Part shown: positions 53,309 through 61,827 of the stretch, in pieces
How the letters are laid out: each line of letters starts with the position of its first letter
Numbering within the stretch: position 1 is the stretch's first letter
Assembly: GCF_021391675.1 (NCBI RefSeq)
Contig: NZ_CP090096.1
Span: 1,190,989-1,254,988, forward strand
DNA length: 64,000 nt
Direction of reading: 5' to 3'
Source: Neorhizobium galegae
GTDB lineage: Bacteria > Pseudomonadota > Alphaproteobacteria > Rhizobiales > Rhizobiaceae
Notes under the pieces: generated by a model
Told to the model about the DNA's origin: nothing
The model's database searches: none
The model's input: only the letters and a program-made list of their open reading frames with translations
Program-made: the position numbers and the translations under genes

Positions 53309-54196
53309 CTAGTGGGTTTGTCGCATCCGGCGCCAGGCGGCAGGCGTATCGCCGGCAATCTGCCTGAACGCCTTGGTCAAATGGGCCTGGTCGGTGAAGC
53401 CCAACTGGGCCGCTATCTCGGCGACGGCCAGATCGCTTTCAACGAGCAGCCTTTTCGCCAGGTCGATGCGCCTGGCGAGTTGCCACTGCAGCGGCGTTTT
53501 ACCGGTGGTCTGTTTGAACACATTGGCAAACCAGCTCTCCGAAAGGCCGACGGTTGCAGCCATTTCGGCAACCGTCAGGCGGCAGTCGCTCAAACCGTCG
53601 ATGCGTGACACCAGCTTGTTCATCTGCGCCTGGGTCAGCCTGCCATTGGCTTTTTCGGTTTCATGGTCGGGTATGTCGAGAAGACCGGCGACGATGCTGC
53701 CCACGAGGCTTTCGCCATAGACCGCGTGCCTTGACGGGCTGGATATCTCGTCGACCAGCAAACCCGCCAGCGTATCGATGGCACCGACATCCTGAAGCTC
53801 CACCGGCCGGCGCACGGCGGCCAGGGCGGCGGAGGCCCCAACCGAGGGCGACAGGAACCGGAGCAACCGATCCCTATGCATATGCAGGTTGAGGTGGGAA
53901 AAGCGGTGCTTGGTTTCGCTGCTGGTCCACATGGGAACGCCGGCCGGGACATAGACGGCGCGGGTCATCGGACGGTAGTGCTGCGAGCCGTCTCGGTTCG
54001 ACACGCGAATTCGAGACGATACGTCATTGAAGAAAATCATGATGCGCGGGTCGTCCGCCAAATAATAGCCGGTGGCGCCAGACTGGCTTTCCGCTTCCCA
54101 GAAAACACTGACCAACCCGTCGAAACGACGCCACTTGACCGGAGCGACAACCCTTATCCCCTCCGTATGCCAAGCCATGGAATGCCAATAACTCAA
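53309..54196 (-). CDS. AraC-family regulator, probable regulator of siderophore uptake
   Basis: 295 residues. An N-terminal ligand domain (about 1-180) is followed by two helix-turn-helix motifs, CRLTVAEMAATVGLSESWFANVFKQTTGKTPLQW and LAVAEIAAQLGFTDQAHLTKAFRQIAGDTPAAWRR. AraC regulators next to ferric-siderophore receptors (PchR, AlcR, RhrA types) sense the imported siderophore and activate its receptor. Position fits that role. An internal ATG at 54178 (MAWHTEG) could be the real start. Confidence 0.85.
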   Translation of the reverse strand: MSYWHSMAWHTEGIRVVAPVKWRRFDGLVSVFWEAESQSGATGYYLADDPRIMIFFNDVSSRIRVSNRDGSQHYRPMTRAVYVPAGVPMWTSSETKHRFSHLNLHMHRDRLLRFLSPSVGASAALAAVRRPVELQDVGAIDTLAGLLVDEISSPSRHAVYGESLVGSIVAGLLDIPDHETEKANGRLTQAQMNKLVSRIDGLSDCRLTVAEMAATVGLSESWFANVFKQTTGKTPLQWQLARRIDLAKRLLVESDLAVAEIAAQLGFTDQAHLTKAFRQIAGDTPAAWRRMRQTH

Positions 54197-54544
54197 CGCC
54201 GGAATCCTTCACCATCTGCCATTAGAAACACCATACCCGCTACCAAGGCGTCGCGACCAGCTTGCTCAGGCGGCGCCTCATAATATGATAATTACGGTCA
54301 GGTATATAAAGTCTCCGGGCGGATAGTAAAGGTCCGCACCGCAAAGCCCGCGGGCCCGCCACGGCGGCACCTTCCTTATTGACAAAGGATGTCATCCGAC
54401 CTCCACCTCACCCGGTCATAGGGGATATATCTTCGCGACCTTGGTCGGCCGGCATCGCCGCGGTCTGATCCAGCGCCTTTATCCTCATCACGACTATCTC
54501 ATGGATGCCCTTCCCGGTATTCAGGCCATGCGGGAGAAATTTCG
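54197..54544. other. Gene-free stretch before the SDR/sugar region
   Basis: This 348-bp stretch has an AT-rich centre around 54283-54311 (with TATATAAAG near 54302) and an inverted repeat TGACA-AAGGA-TGTCA at 54380-54394 next to a TTGACA (54379-54384). It probably contains the promoters of both flanking divergent genes. No coding frame or RNA gene is convincing. GGGAGAAA precedes the SDR start. Confidence 0.4.
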
Positions 54545-55306
54545 ATGAACGTTCGACATCCACTTTTCGATCTGCGCGGGCGCCATGCCGTCCTCACCGG
54601 TTCGAGCCGGGGTCTCGGCCTTGCCATGGCACGCGGACTTGCGTCCGCCGGAGCCCGGGTCACGCTGAACGGGCGCGACGAGGCGACGCTTTCCGCAGCA
54701 GTGAACCAATTGAAGGCGGAGGGGTACGAGGTCTGCGGGCTGGTGTGCGACATCACCAAGGCCGACGAGACGGAGGCCGCGTTCGCCGGCCTCGACGGGG
54801 TCGATATCCTCGTCAACAATGCCGGCATTCAGATCCGCGCACCGTTCCTCGAGCAGAGCGCCGAAACCTGGCGGCGGATGTTCGACACCCACGTGATGGG
54901 CGCGGTGCTTCCCTCGCAAGCGGTGCTCCCTGGGATGATCGAACGCGGTGGCGGCAAGATCATCAACATCTGCTCGCTGATGAGCGAGGTCGGCCGCAAG
55001 ACCGTCGTGCCCTACACGACAATGAAGGGCGCGCTGAAGATGCTGACCCGCGGCATGGCGACGGAGCTGGCCCACCACAACATTCAGGTCAACGGCATCG
55101 GCCCTGGCTATTTCGCAACCGAGATGAACCGCGCGCTGATGGACGATCCGGTATTCGACGCCTTCGTGAAGGACCGCACGCCCGCCGCTCGCTGGGGCAA
55201 GCCGGAGGAACTTTCCGGCGCAGCGATCTTTCTGGCCTCTCCGGCATCGGATTTCGTCAGCGGCCAGGTGCTCTACGTGGATGGCGGCATCCTGGCGGCT
55301 CTTTGA
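54545..55306 (+). CDS. SDR oxidoreductase, gluconate 5-dehydrogenase-like
   Basis: 253 residues. TGSSRGLGLAMARGLASAGA is the cofactor site (18-37), NNAGIQIRAPFLEQ follows, the catalytic Tyr/Lys lie in PYTTMKGALKML, and the end is GQVLYVDGGILAAL. The NAGIQ and the MSEVGR segments are typical of gluconate 5-dehydrogenase (IdnO/GNO) and 2-deoxy-gluconate dehydrogenases. It probably interconverts a keto-aldonate and an aldonate in sugar-acid catabolism, consistent with the pectin-type operon that follows, although the KdgR-like gene lies between them on the other strand. Confidence 0.85.
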   Translation: MNVRHPLFDLRGRHAVLTGSSRGLGLAMARGLASAGARVTLNGRDEATLSAAVNQLKAEGYEVCGLVCDITKADETEAAFAGLDGVDILVNNAGIQIRAPFLEQSAETWRRMFDTHVMGAVLPSQAVLPGMIERGGGKIINICSLMSEVGRKTVVPYTTMKGALKMLTRGMATELAHHNIQVNGIGPGYFATEMNRALMDDPVFDAFVKDRTPAARWGKPEELSGAAIFLASPASDFVSGQVLYVDGGILAAL

Positions 55307-55352
55307 GCCGCCTCGCTTCCGCAATGCCGATCGGCGTTAACGCCGCCAGGTG

Positions 55353-56147
55353 TTAGTTCTTTGCGGGCTGGTAGCCGAGCCCGGCGGAGGCGGTGAGCCC
55401 TGCCGTGCGCAGGAGGTCGACATATTCGGATTTCCGGCTTTCATCGAAGCGGAACATCGGAAAGGAAATCGACAGCGCGGCAATCGGTTTTCCGAGGTAG
55501 TTGAAGATCGGCGCCGCCATGCATCGCACGCCCGCCTCGCTCTCTTCCACCTCTTCGGCAAAACCACGACTGCGGGCCATCTGCAATTGGGCAAACAATT
55601 CCTGCGGATCGGTGATGGTGCGCGGCGCGAGCCTCGTCAGCTCCATCTTGTTGATCCGCTCCCGGATCTCCTCGTCGTCGCGCCATGCAAGAAGCGCCTT
55701 GCCAAGCGAGGTGCTGTGCAGCGGATTACGCAGCCCGAGCGTCGATTTCATCGAGAGACTGTAGGCGGAATCGTATTTGTGAATGTAGACGACCTTCTGG
55801 TCGCGATCATCGAGAATACCGAGATTGACGGACTCGCCGGTTACCCGGGAGAGCTTTCCCATCGCCTGGTCCGCCACACGCAGCAGATCCGTCTGCTCGG
55901 TCAGCGATCGCGCGCCGAGGCTGAAAAGTTTCAGCGTCAGTCCGTATTTTTCCGTCTCCGCATCCTGCTCCACATAGCCGAGTTCAACCATGGTCTGCAG
56001 CAGGCGATGCGCCGTGGTCTTCGACGTCATGGCTCGTTGAGCGAGATCGGCGAGGCTCACCTTCTTTCCCTCGACCAGCGCCTCCATGACGGCGAAGACC
56101 TTGAGAACGGCGGCGACATTTTCGGTTTTTGGGTTCAGCTCTGACAT
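55353..56147 (-). CDS. IclR-family regulator (KdgR-like)
   Basis: 264 residues. The helix-turn-helix is KKVSLADLAQRAMTSKTTAHRLLQTMVELGYVEQD, and the effector domain includes YSLSMKSTLGLRNPLHSTSLGKALLAW and the late RSRGFAEEVEESEAGVRCMAAPIFNY. This fits the KdgR branch, repressors of pectin and galacturonate genes released by keto-deoxy-gluconate-type effectors. It is divergent from the GH105 and ABC operon, its probable target. The ATG at 56147 is chosen because the open frame upstream is non-coding. Confidence 0.86.
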   Translation of the reverse strand: MSELNPKTENVAAVLKVFAVMEALVEGKKVSLADLAQRAMTSKTTAHRLLQTMVELGYVEQDAETEKYGLTLKLFSLGARSLTEQTDLLRVADQAMGKLSRVTGESVNLGILDDRDQKVVYIHKYDSAYSLSMKSTLGLRNPLHSTSLGKALLAWRDDEEIRERINKMELTRLAPRTITDPQELFAQLQMARSRGFAEEVEESEAGVRCMAAPIFNYLGKPIAALSISFPMFRFDESRKSEYVDLLRTAGLTASAGLGYQPAKN

Positions 56148-56174
56148 AGCATGTTCTATTTTTTTCGAAATCCT

Positions 56175-56312
56175 ATTCTGGAATTTGCAAAAACCTGTGT
56201 CAAGATAAAGGATGGAGGTGGGGAAGCCCCGCCTAAGCAGAAGAATGCACAGAAAAACACGGTTGAAAAGCCGCAAGGAGTATGATTTCCTAAAATCCGG
56301 AATAACGTTCCG
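56175..56312. promoter_or_regulatory. Candidate IclR/KdgR sites before the GH105 operon
   Basis: ATTCTGGAAT (56175-56184) and ATCCGGAAT (56295-56303) share the core TCYGGAAT. The second runs into a palindrome CGGAA-TAACG-TTCCG (56298-56312). One site lies near the regulator start and the other 25-40 bp before the GH105 start, as expected for autoregulation plus operon control. AT-rich tracts flank both. Confidence 0.4.
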
Positions 56313-56336
56313 AATATTTTTGGGAGGACTGCCGGC

Positions 56337-57455
56337 ATGCATCCGCTGCTGCGGCAAAAGCAACACCTGATCCAGCGCAGCGACGTCTGCGGTCTCATCG
56401 ATCGGCTGATCGACAACCTTGTCCATATCGAGGATCGCACCGGTGAATTCCTGCTGCGCCTCGATGACGGTCGGGTGATCGATACCAAGGGCTGGGCGGG
56501 CTGGGAATGGACCCATGGCGTCGCGCTTTTCGGCCTTCTCAAATATTGGCAGCTGACCGGCAATCAGAAGGTGATGGAGATCATCGTCGATTGGTTTGAA
56601 GCCCGGCTTGCTGAAGGTACCCCCACAAAGAACATCAACACGGTCGCACCGTTTCTGACGCTTGCCCATCTCTATGAACTCACGGGGGATCCTCGGTGGC
56701 GGCCCTACCTGGAAACTTGGGCCGAATGGGTCATGCACGAGATGCCGCGTACCCGCGAAGGTGGGCTCCAGCATATCGTCTATAACAGCGTCAATGATCA
56801 GCAGATGTGGGACGACACGCTGATGATGAGCGTGCTGCCGCTTGCCAAAATCGGCCTCGTGCTCAAACGGCCGGAGTTCGTGGAAGAGGCGAAATACCAG
56901 TTCCTGGTCCACGCCCAATATCTCTGCGACACGCAGACCGGCCTCTGGTTCCACGGCTGGACGTTCGACGGCAATCATAATTTTGCCCGCGCGAGATGGG
57001 CACGCGGCAATAGCTGGATCACGATCGCCATTCCGGAATTCATCGAGCTCCTGGATCTTGCCGAAAACGACCCCCTCCGCCGCCATCTCGTGTCCCTGCT
57101 CGGCCGGCAGGCGGCGGCGCTGAAACTCCACCAACACCCATCGGGCCTGTGGCATACGTTGATCGATGATAGGTCGAGTTACCTCGAAGCCTCGGCGACC
57201 GCCGGCTTCGCCTATGGCCTGATGAAGGGCGTACGCAAGCGGTATCTGGGCATCGAGTATCTGGAAACCGCCGAGCAGGCCATGAAAGGCGTGATCGACA
57301 ATATCAGCTCCGAGGGAGAGCTCCAGCAGGTCTCGTTCGGCACGGCGATGGGCAGCGATCTCGATTTCTACCGGCAGATCAAGCTGACATCCATGCCTTA
57401 CGGGCAGGCGATGGCGATGCTCTGCCTGACCGAGCTTTTGCGCAGCTTCATCTAA
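56337..57455 (+). CDS. Glycoside hydrolase family 105/88 (unsaturated rhamnogalacturonyl hydrolase type)
   Basis: A 372-residue (alpha/alpha)6-barrel enzyme. The likely general acid is Asp159 or Asp160 (NDQQMWDDTLMM), matching the key Asp of YteR. Other marks are GWAGWEWTHGVALFGLL near the start, GRARWARGNSW-like FARARWARGNSWITIAIPEF and LEASATAGFAYGL. Family members remove unsaturated uronic acid from pectin-derived oligosaccharides by hydrating the double bond. No signal peptide is present, so it acts on imported oligosaccharides in the cytoplasm, consistent with the ABC importer that follows. Ribosome site GGGAGGA. Confidence 0.88.
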   Translation: MHPLLRQKQHLIQRSDVCGLIDRLIDNLVHIEDRTGEFLLRLDDGRVIDTKGWAGWEWTHGVALFGLLKYWQLTGNQKVMEIIVDWFEARLAEGTPTKNINTVAPFLTLAHLYELTGDPRWRPYLETWAEWVMHEMPRTREGGLQHIVYNSVNDQQMWDDTLMMSVLPLAKIGLVLKRPEFVEEAKYQFLVHAQYLCDTQTGLWFHGWTFDGNHNFARARWARGNSWITIAIPEFIELLDLAENDPLRRHLVSLLGRQAAALKLHQHPSGLWHTLIDDRSSYLEASATAGFAYGLMKGVRKRYLGIEYLETAEQAMKGVIDNISSEGELQQVSFGTAMGSDLDFYRQIKLTSMPYGQAMAMLCLTELLRSFI

Positions 57456-57572
57456 GAAGCTGCGCCGAGGAAGAATGGGGCGTGTCCGGCAGGAGGAGCC
57501 GGCATGCAACAAGCCATGAACAACCGCATCCGGCGCCCACGAGGCGCTTCGGGTCAGAAGGAGGAGGACGAA

Positions 57573-58856
57573 ATGACCAAACTGACGAGACGAACATTGT
57601 TGGGCACCATGGGAGCGACTGCCGCCGCTGCCGCACTTCCGGCCATGCCGGCGTTTGCTGCCGATCGCTCGATCCGGCACTACTGGTGGGGCAATCCGGA
57701 GCGCGACAAGCGCACCTTTGCCGTCATCGACACATTCCAGAAGAAAAACGCCGGCATCGCAGTCTCTGGCGAAACGATCGGCTGGGGCGACTACTGGACC
57801 AAAATGGCGACCCAGACCGCCGGCCGGAACATGGCCGACCTCGTGCAGATGGACTACCGGTTCCTGTTCGAATACGTCAATCGCGGGGCGCTGAAGCCCC
57901 TCGACGAATTCGTCGGCAAGAGCCTAATGATCGCCGACTTCGACAAGGGGCCTCTTGACGGCGGCAAGGTCGATGGAAAGCTTTATGCTCTCAACATCGG
58001 CTCGAACAGCCAGGTCATGGTCCACAATAAGCGCGCCTTCCAGGAAGCGGGTATCGATGCAGACCTGATCAACTGGACCTGGGACGATTTTGCCAAGGCA
58101 TGCGAAAAGATTACCGCCAAGTCCGGCGGCAAGATGAAGGGGTCGGACGATCTGTCCCTGATGATCGAGACCTTCGAATCCTGGGTTCGCCAGAACGGTC
58201 GGGAATTCTACAGCCCCGACGGCAAGGTCACGGCGACAGCCGGCGACGTCACCAGCTGGTGGCAGATGTGGGCCGATCTGCGCAAGGCCGGGGTCGTTCG
58301 CGACAAGAACAAGACCGTCATTCTCGATCCGCCGATCGCCGAGTCGGGCATTGCCGTCGGCGACACCGCCATGTCCCACTACTGGTCCAACCAGTTGGTC
58401 GGCATCCAGGCTGTGGCAAAAGACAAGATCGGCGCAGCCATGGTGCCCCACAAGGCGGGCGGCAAGCCTGGCCAGTTCATCAAGCCCTCGATGTTCCTGT
58501 CTCTCAGCCGAGACGCCAAGGATACGGGAGCCGCAATTGCCTATATGAATGCCTGGGTCAACGATCCTGAGATCACCGGTATTCTCGGTCTCGAACGCGG
58601 TATTCCTTGTTCGCCGAAAATCCGCGCGGCGCTGGCCCCGAAGCTCACCGAAGTCGAGAAGCTCTCCGTCGATTATTTCACGGCGATCCAGAGCAAGGTA
58701 GGCCCGCTGCCGGTGCCCGCCCCCAAGGGAGCCGGAGAGGTACGAGACGCCTTCATGCGTATCGGCACCGATGTCGTGCTTGGCAAGGTTGAAGTCGCGA
58801 AAGCCGCCAGCACCTTCATCGAGGATGCCCAGGCAATCATCGAGCGCGCCCAGTAA
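57573..58856 (+). CDS. ABC transporter extracellular solute-binding protein (sugar, family 1)
   Basis: 427 residues. A Tat-type signal (TKLTRRTLLGTMGATAAAAALPAMPAFA) is cut near AFA-AD. The mature protein has the SBP family 1 pattern (IRHYWWGNPERDKRTFAVIDTFQ, then WGDYWTKMATQTAGRNMADLVQMDY), with aromatic residues suited to stacking on sugars. It is longer than amino-acid binders, as usual for oligosaccharides. The ATG at 57573 follows AAGGAGGAGGACG. It probably binds unsaturated galacturonide or rhamnogalacturonide units. Confidence 0.9.
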   Translation: MTKLTRRTLLGTMGATAAAAALPAMPAFAADRSIRHYWWGNPERDKRTFAVIDTFQKKNAGIAVSGETIGWGDYWTKMATQTAGRNMADLVQMDYRFLFEYVNRGALKPLDEFVGKSLMIADFDKGPLDGGKVDGKLYALNIGSNSQVMVHNKRAFQEAGIDADLINWTWDDFAKACEKITAKSGGKMKGSDDLSLMIETFESWVRQNGREFYSPDGKVTATAGDVTSWWQMWADLRKAGVVRDKNKTVILDPPIAESGIAVGDTAMSHYWSNQLVGIQAVAKDKIGAAMVPHKAGGKPGQFIKPSMFLSLSRDAKDTGAAIAYMNAWVNDPEITGILGLERGIPCSPKIRAALAPKLTEVEKLSVDYFTAIQSKVGPLPVPAPKGAGEVRDAFMRIGTDVVLGKVEVAKAASTFIEDAQAIIERAQ

Positions 58857-58874
58857 TCGGCGCGGGAATATCAA

Positions 58875-58902
58875 GGCCCCGGCGGCGCCTGCCGCCGGGG
58901 CC
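58875..58902 (+). promoter_or_regulatory. Intercistronic hairpin after the binding-protein gene
   Basis: Arms GGCCCCGGCGGC (58875-58886) and GCCGCCGGGGCC (58891-58902) pair perfectly around GCCT, 18 bp after the binding-protein stop and 27 bp before the permease start. No U run follows, so it is more likely a mRNA-stabilising or partial-termination element that keeps binding protein in excess over membrane subunits, as in malE-malF. Confidence 0.6.
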
Positions 58903-58928
58903 TCTCTTCCGACAACAAGGTCGTTTCG

Positions 58929-59822
58929 ATGAAACGTTTTTTTGCCCGCAATGCACCGGCCTATGTGTTTCTTCTACCATGGCTGATCGGATTTTTCCTG
59001 CTCGCCCTGGGGCCTATCCTTGCGTCGCTTTATCTTTCCTTCACCCGCTATGACATGGTGAGCGCCCCCCGATGGATCGGTTGGGGCAATTACGAATATA
59101 TGTTCACGCGGGACCGGCGCTTCTGGAAAGCGCTGGAAGTGACGTTTACCTATGTCGCACTGGCTGTGCCCGCCCGCCTGATCATGGCGCTGGGTGTCGC
59201 CATGTTGCTCGACAAGGGCCTGCGCACGATCGGCCTTTACCGCGCCATCTTCTATCTGCCGTCCCTGCTGGGCGCTTCCATCGCCATCGCCATCCTGTGG
59301 CGCCAGCTTTTCGCTGCCGACGGCGTCGTCAATCAGGTTCTGGCGATGGTGGGAATTCAGGGGGCCTCGTGGATCACCGATCCGGATACCTCGCTTTATA
59401 CCCTGGTGGTGCTGGCCATGTGGCAGTTCGGCTCGCCGATGCTGATCTTTCTGGCGGGCCTGCGCGGCATACCGCGCGATCTTTACGAGGCGGCGGAAAT
59501 CGACGGGACGCCCGGCTGGCGGCAATTCACCCGTATCACCTTGCCGCTGCTTGCGCCGGTGATCTTCTTCAATCTGGTGCTGCAGACCATCGATTCCTTC
59601 AAGACCTTTTCCAGCGCCTTCATCATCTCCAACGGCACCGGCGCTCCGGCGGACAGCCTCCTGTTTTATACGGTCTACCTGTTCAACGAGGCCTTCAAAT
59701 TCTTCCGCATGGGTTATGCATCGGCGCTTGCCTGGTTCCTGCTGGTCATCATAGCGACCTTCACCGCGATCGCTTTCTTCACTTCCAAATATTGGGTGCA
59801 CTATGAAAACGAGCGCGACTGA
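58929..59822 (+). CDS. Sugar ABC transporter permease (UgpA/MalF type)
   Basis: 297 residues with six membrane segments. The EAA motif facing the ATPase is LYEAAEIDGTPGWRQFTRITLPLLAPV. The N-terminus (APAYVFLLPWLIGFFLLALGPILASLYLSFT) is typical of the MalF/UgpA group. It overlaps the next permease by 20 bp. Confidence 0.92.
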   Translation: MKRFFARNAPAYVFLLPWLIGFFLLALGPILASLYLSFTRYDMVSAPRWIGWGNYEYMFTRDRRFWKALEVTFTYVALAVPARLIMALGVAMLLDKGLRTIGLYRAIFYLPSLLGASIAIAILWRQLFAADGVVNQVLAMVGIQGASWITDPDTSLYTLVVLAMWQFGSPMLIFLAGLRGIPRDLYEAAEIDGTPGWRQFTRITLPLLAPVIFFNLVLQTIDSFKTFSSAFIISNGTGAPADSLLFYTVYLFNEAFKFFRMGYASALAWFLLVIIATFTAIAFFTSKYWVHYENERD

Positions 59823-60720
59823 TCTGGAAATCGCCATCCAGATGGACGAGGCCGCGCGCGTAGCTCACGAGCTGCGGCTGAAGCGCGACAGACAAGACCG
59901 CAACGGCCGGATCCTGAAGCATATCTTCCTGATCACCGTGTCGTGCGTCATGCTCTATCCGCTGTTCTGGTTGCTCGCTTCCTCCTTCAAGCCGGAAAAC
60001 GAGATCTTCGGCAGCCTGACGCTCTGGCCTTCCGAGTTTCGGTTCGAGAACTATACCAAGGGCTGGTACGCCCTGCCGATCTCCTTCACCGTCTTCTATG
60101 TGAATTCGGCGATCGTCACGGGCCTGTCGGTGATCGGAAACCTGGTCTCCTGCTCGTTCGCGGCCTATGCCTTTGCGCGATTGAGTTTCACCGGGCGCAG
60201 CTTCTTCTTCGCGCTGATGATGATGACCCTGATGATCCCCTATCACGTGGTCCTCATCCCTCAATATGTTCAGTTCCTGAACCTCGGCTGGATCGACACC
60301 TATCTGCCGCTGGTGGTGCCGCGTTTCCTCGCCTCCGATGCCTTCTTCATCTTTCTGATGGTGCAGTTCTTTCGGCAATTGCCGCGCGAGCTGGATGAAG
60401 CCGCCATGATCGACGGCTGCTCGCCCTTCAAGATCTATTGGGCAATCATATTGCCGCTTTCGCTGCCGGCCATGGGCACGGCCGCGATCTTTTCGCTGAT
60501 CTGGGTTTGGGAGGACTTCCTTGCCCCGCTCATCTACCTCAACGACATCAAGAGCTACACCGTGCCGCTCGCGCTTCGCCTCTTCCTCGATCAGGAAGGC
60601 CAGTCCGCCTACGGCCAGATGTTCGCGATGTCGGTTCTTTCACTGGTCCCGGTCGTCATCTTCTTCGTCCTGTTCCAGAAACTCATCGTGCGTGGCATTG
60701 CCACCTCCGGAATGAAATAG
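59803..60720 (+). CDS. Sugar ABC transporter permease (UgpE/MalG type)
   Basis: 305 residues with six membrane segments after a 40-residue polar N-terminus. The EAA loop is ELDEAAMIDGCSPFKIYWAIILPLSLPAMG, and SSFKPENEIFG follows the first helix as in MalG-type permeases. It starts within the preceding permease gene. Confidence 0.92.
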   Translation: MKTSATDLEIAIQMDEAARVAHELRLKRDRQDRNGRILKHIFLITVSCVMLYPLFWLLASSFKPENEIFGSLTLWPSEFRFENYTKGWYALPISFTVFYVNSAIVTGLSVIGNLVSCSFAAYAFARLSFTGRSFFFALMMMTLMIPYHVVLIPQYVQFLNLGWIDTYLPLVVPRFLASDAFFIFLMVQFFRQLPRELDEAAMIDGCSPFKIYWAIILPLSLPAMGTAAIFSLIWVWEDFLAPLIYLNDIKSYTVPLALRLFLDQEGQSAYGQMFAMSVLSLVPVVIFFVLFQKLIVRGIATSGMK

Positions 60721-60732
60721 GGAACAAGACGC

Positions 60733-61827
60733 ATGGCAGGATTGACGCTTCGAAACGTCGGCAAGCGCTATGGGGCGCTGTCCATCATCCAGGGGCTGAA
60801 TCTGGACATCCACGACGGCGAGTTTCTTGTTCTCGTCGGTCCATCGGGCTGCGGAAAGTCGACGCTCCTGCGGATGATCGCGGGCCTCGAGGACATCAGC
60901 GAAGGAACGATCTCGATCGGCGGCAAGGTCGTCAACGATTTGCCCGCCTCGAAGCGCGAGCTTTCCATGGTATTTCAAAGCTACGCTCTCTATCCTCATA
61001 TGAGCGTGCGCAAGAACCTTGCCTTCGGTCTGCAGAATTTCAAGGTTTCGCGCACCGAGGTGGAAAGGCGGGTGGCGGAGGCCGCGCGCATCCTGCAGAT
61101 CGAGCAGCTCATGGACCGCAAGCCGCGCCAGCTTTCCGGCGGCCAGAAGCAGCGCGTGGCCATCGGCAGGTCGATCGTGCGCGAGCCGCAGCTTTTCCTG
61201 TTCGACGAGCCGCTTTCCAATCTGGACGCGGAACTGCGCGTGCAGATGCGGGCGGAACTGGCTTCGCTCTACGCCCGCCTCGGCACCACCATGATCTATG
61301 TGACCCACGACCAAGTAGAAGCGATGACCATGGCAAGTCGGATCGTGGTCCTGCGGGGTGGCAAGATCGAGCAGCTCGGCACGCCCCAGGAACTCTACAC
61401 CCGACCGCAAAACCTCTTTGTAGCGGGTTTCATCGGCTCTCCGAAGATCAACATGCTGCAAGCAAAAGCGACGCGCGAAGCGGCCAGGACCGTGGTGTCG
61501 GTGGCCGGCATGCCTGATTTTGCGATTGCCGAGCTTCCGACCGACGATCAGGCGCTGACTTTATGCGTGCGGCCTTCGTCTCTGCGCATCGGCAATGGCG
61601 ATGTCACAGGCGAAGGCACGATCCGGCTGGTGGAATATCTTGGCAGCGAGACCTTGCTGCATATCACCCTGTCTTCAGGCCAGGTGCTGCTGGCCAGCGA
61701 CAATGGACGGACGCCCTACCGAATGGGTGATCCGGTCACCATCGGGTTCGACCTCTCCGACCTCCACTATTTCGATAGCGCAGGCAAACGCATCGAACCC
61801 ATCCAGAAAGAAAGCCAAGCACAGTGA
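60733..61827 (+). CDS. Sugar ABC transporter ATP-binding protein (UgpC/MsmX type)
   Basis: 364 residues. Walker A is GPSGCGKST, the Q-loop FQSYALYPHMSV, the signature LSGGQKQRVAIGRSI, Walker B LFLFDEPLSNLDAE and the switch VTHDQVEAM. A C-terminal regulatory OB-type (TOBE) domain runs from about 240 (RPSSLRIG, YLGSETLLHI). These CUT1 ATPases energise oligosaccharide import. The last 4 bp overlap the next gene (GTGA). Confidence 0.94.
   Translation: MAGLTLRNVGKRYGALSIIQGLNLDIHDGEFLVLVGPSGCGKSTLLRMIAGLEDISEGTISIGGKVVNDLPASKRELSMVFQSYALYPHMSVRKNLAFGLQNFKVSRTEVERRVAEAARILQIEQLMDRKPRQLSGGQKQRVAIGRSIVREPQLFLFDEPLSNLDAELRVQMRAELASLYARLGTTMIYVTHDQVEAMTMASRIVVLRGGKIEQLGTPQELYTRPQNLFVAGFIGSPKINMLQAKATREAARTVVSVAGMPDFAIAELPTDDQALTLCVRPSSLRIGNGDVTGEGTIRLVEYLGSETLLHITLSSGQVLLASDNGRTPYRMGDPVTIGFDLSDLHYFDSAGKRIEPIQKESQAQ

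Noticed and set aside
55353-57680. A 775-codon minus-strand frame that seems to fuse extra sequence to the IclR regulator
   Set aside because: Only the part from 56147 downward is IclR. The rest is antisense to GH105 and crosses a promoter region, so there is no fusion.
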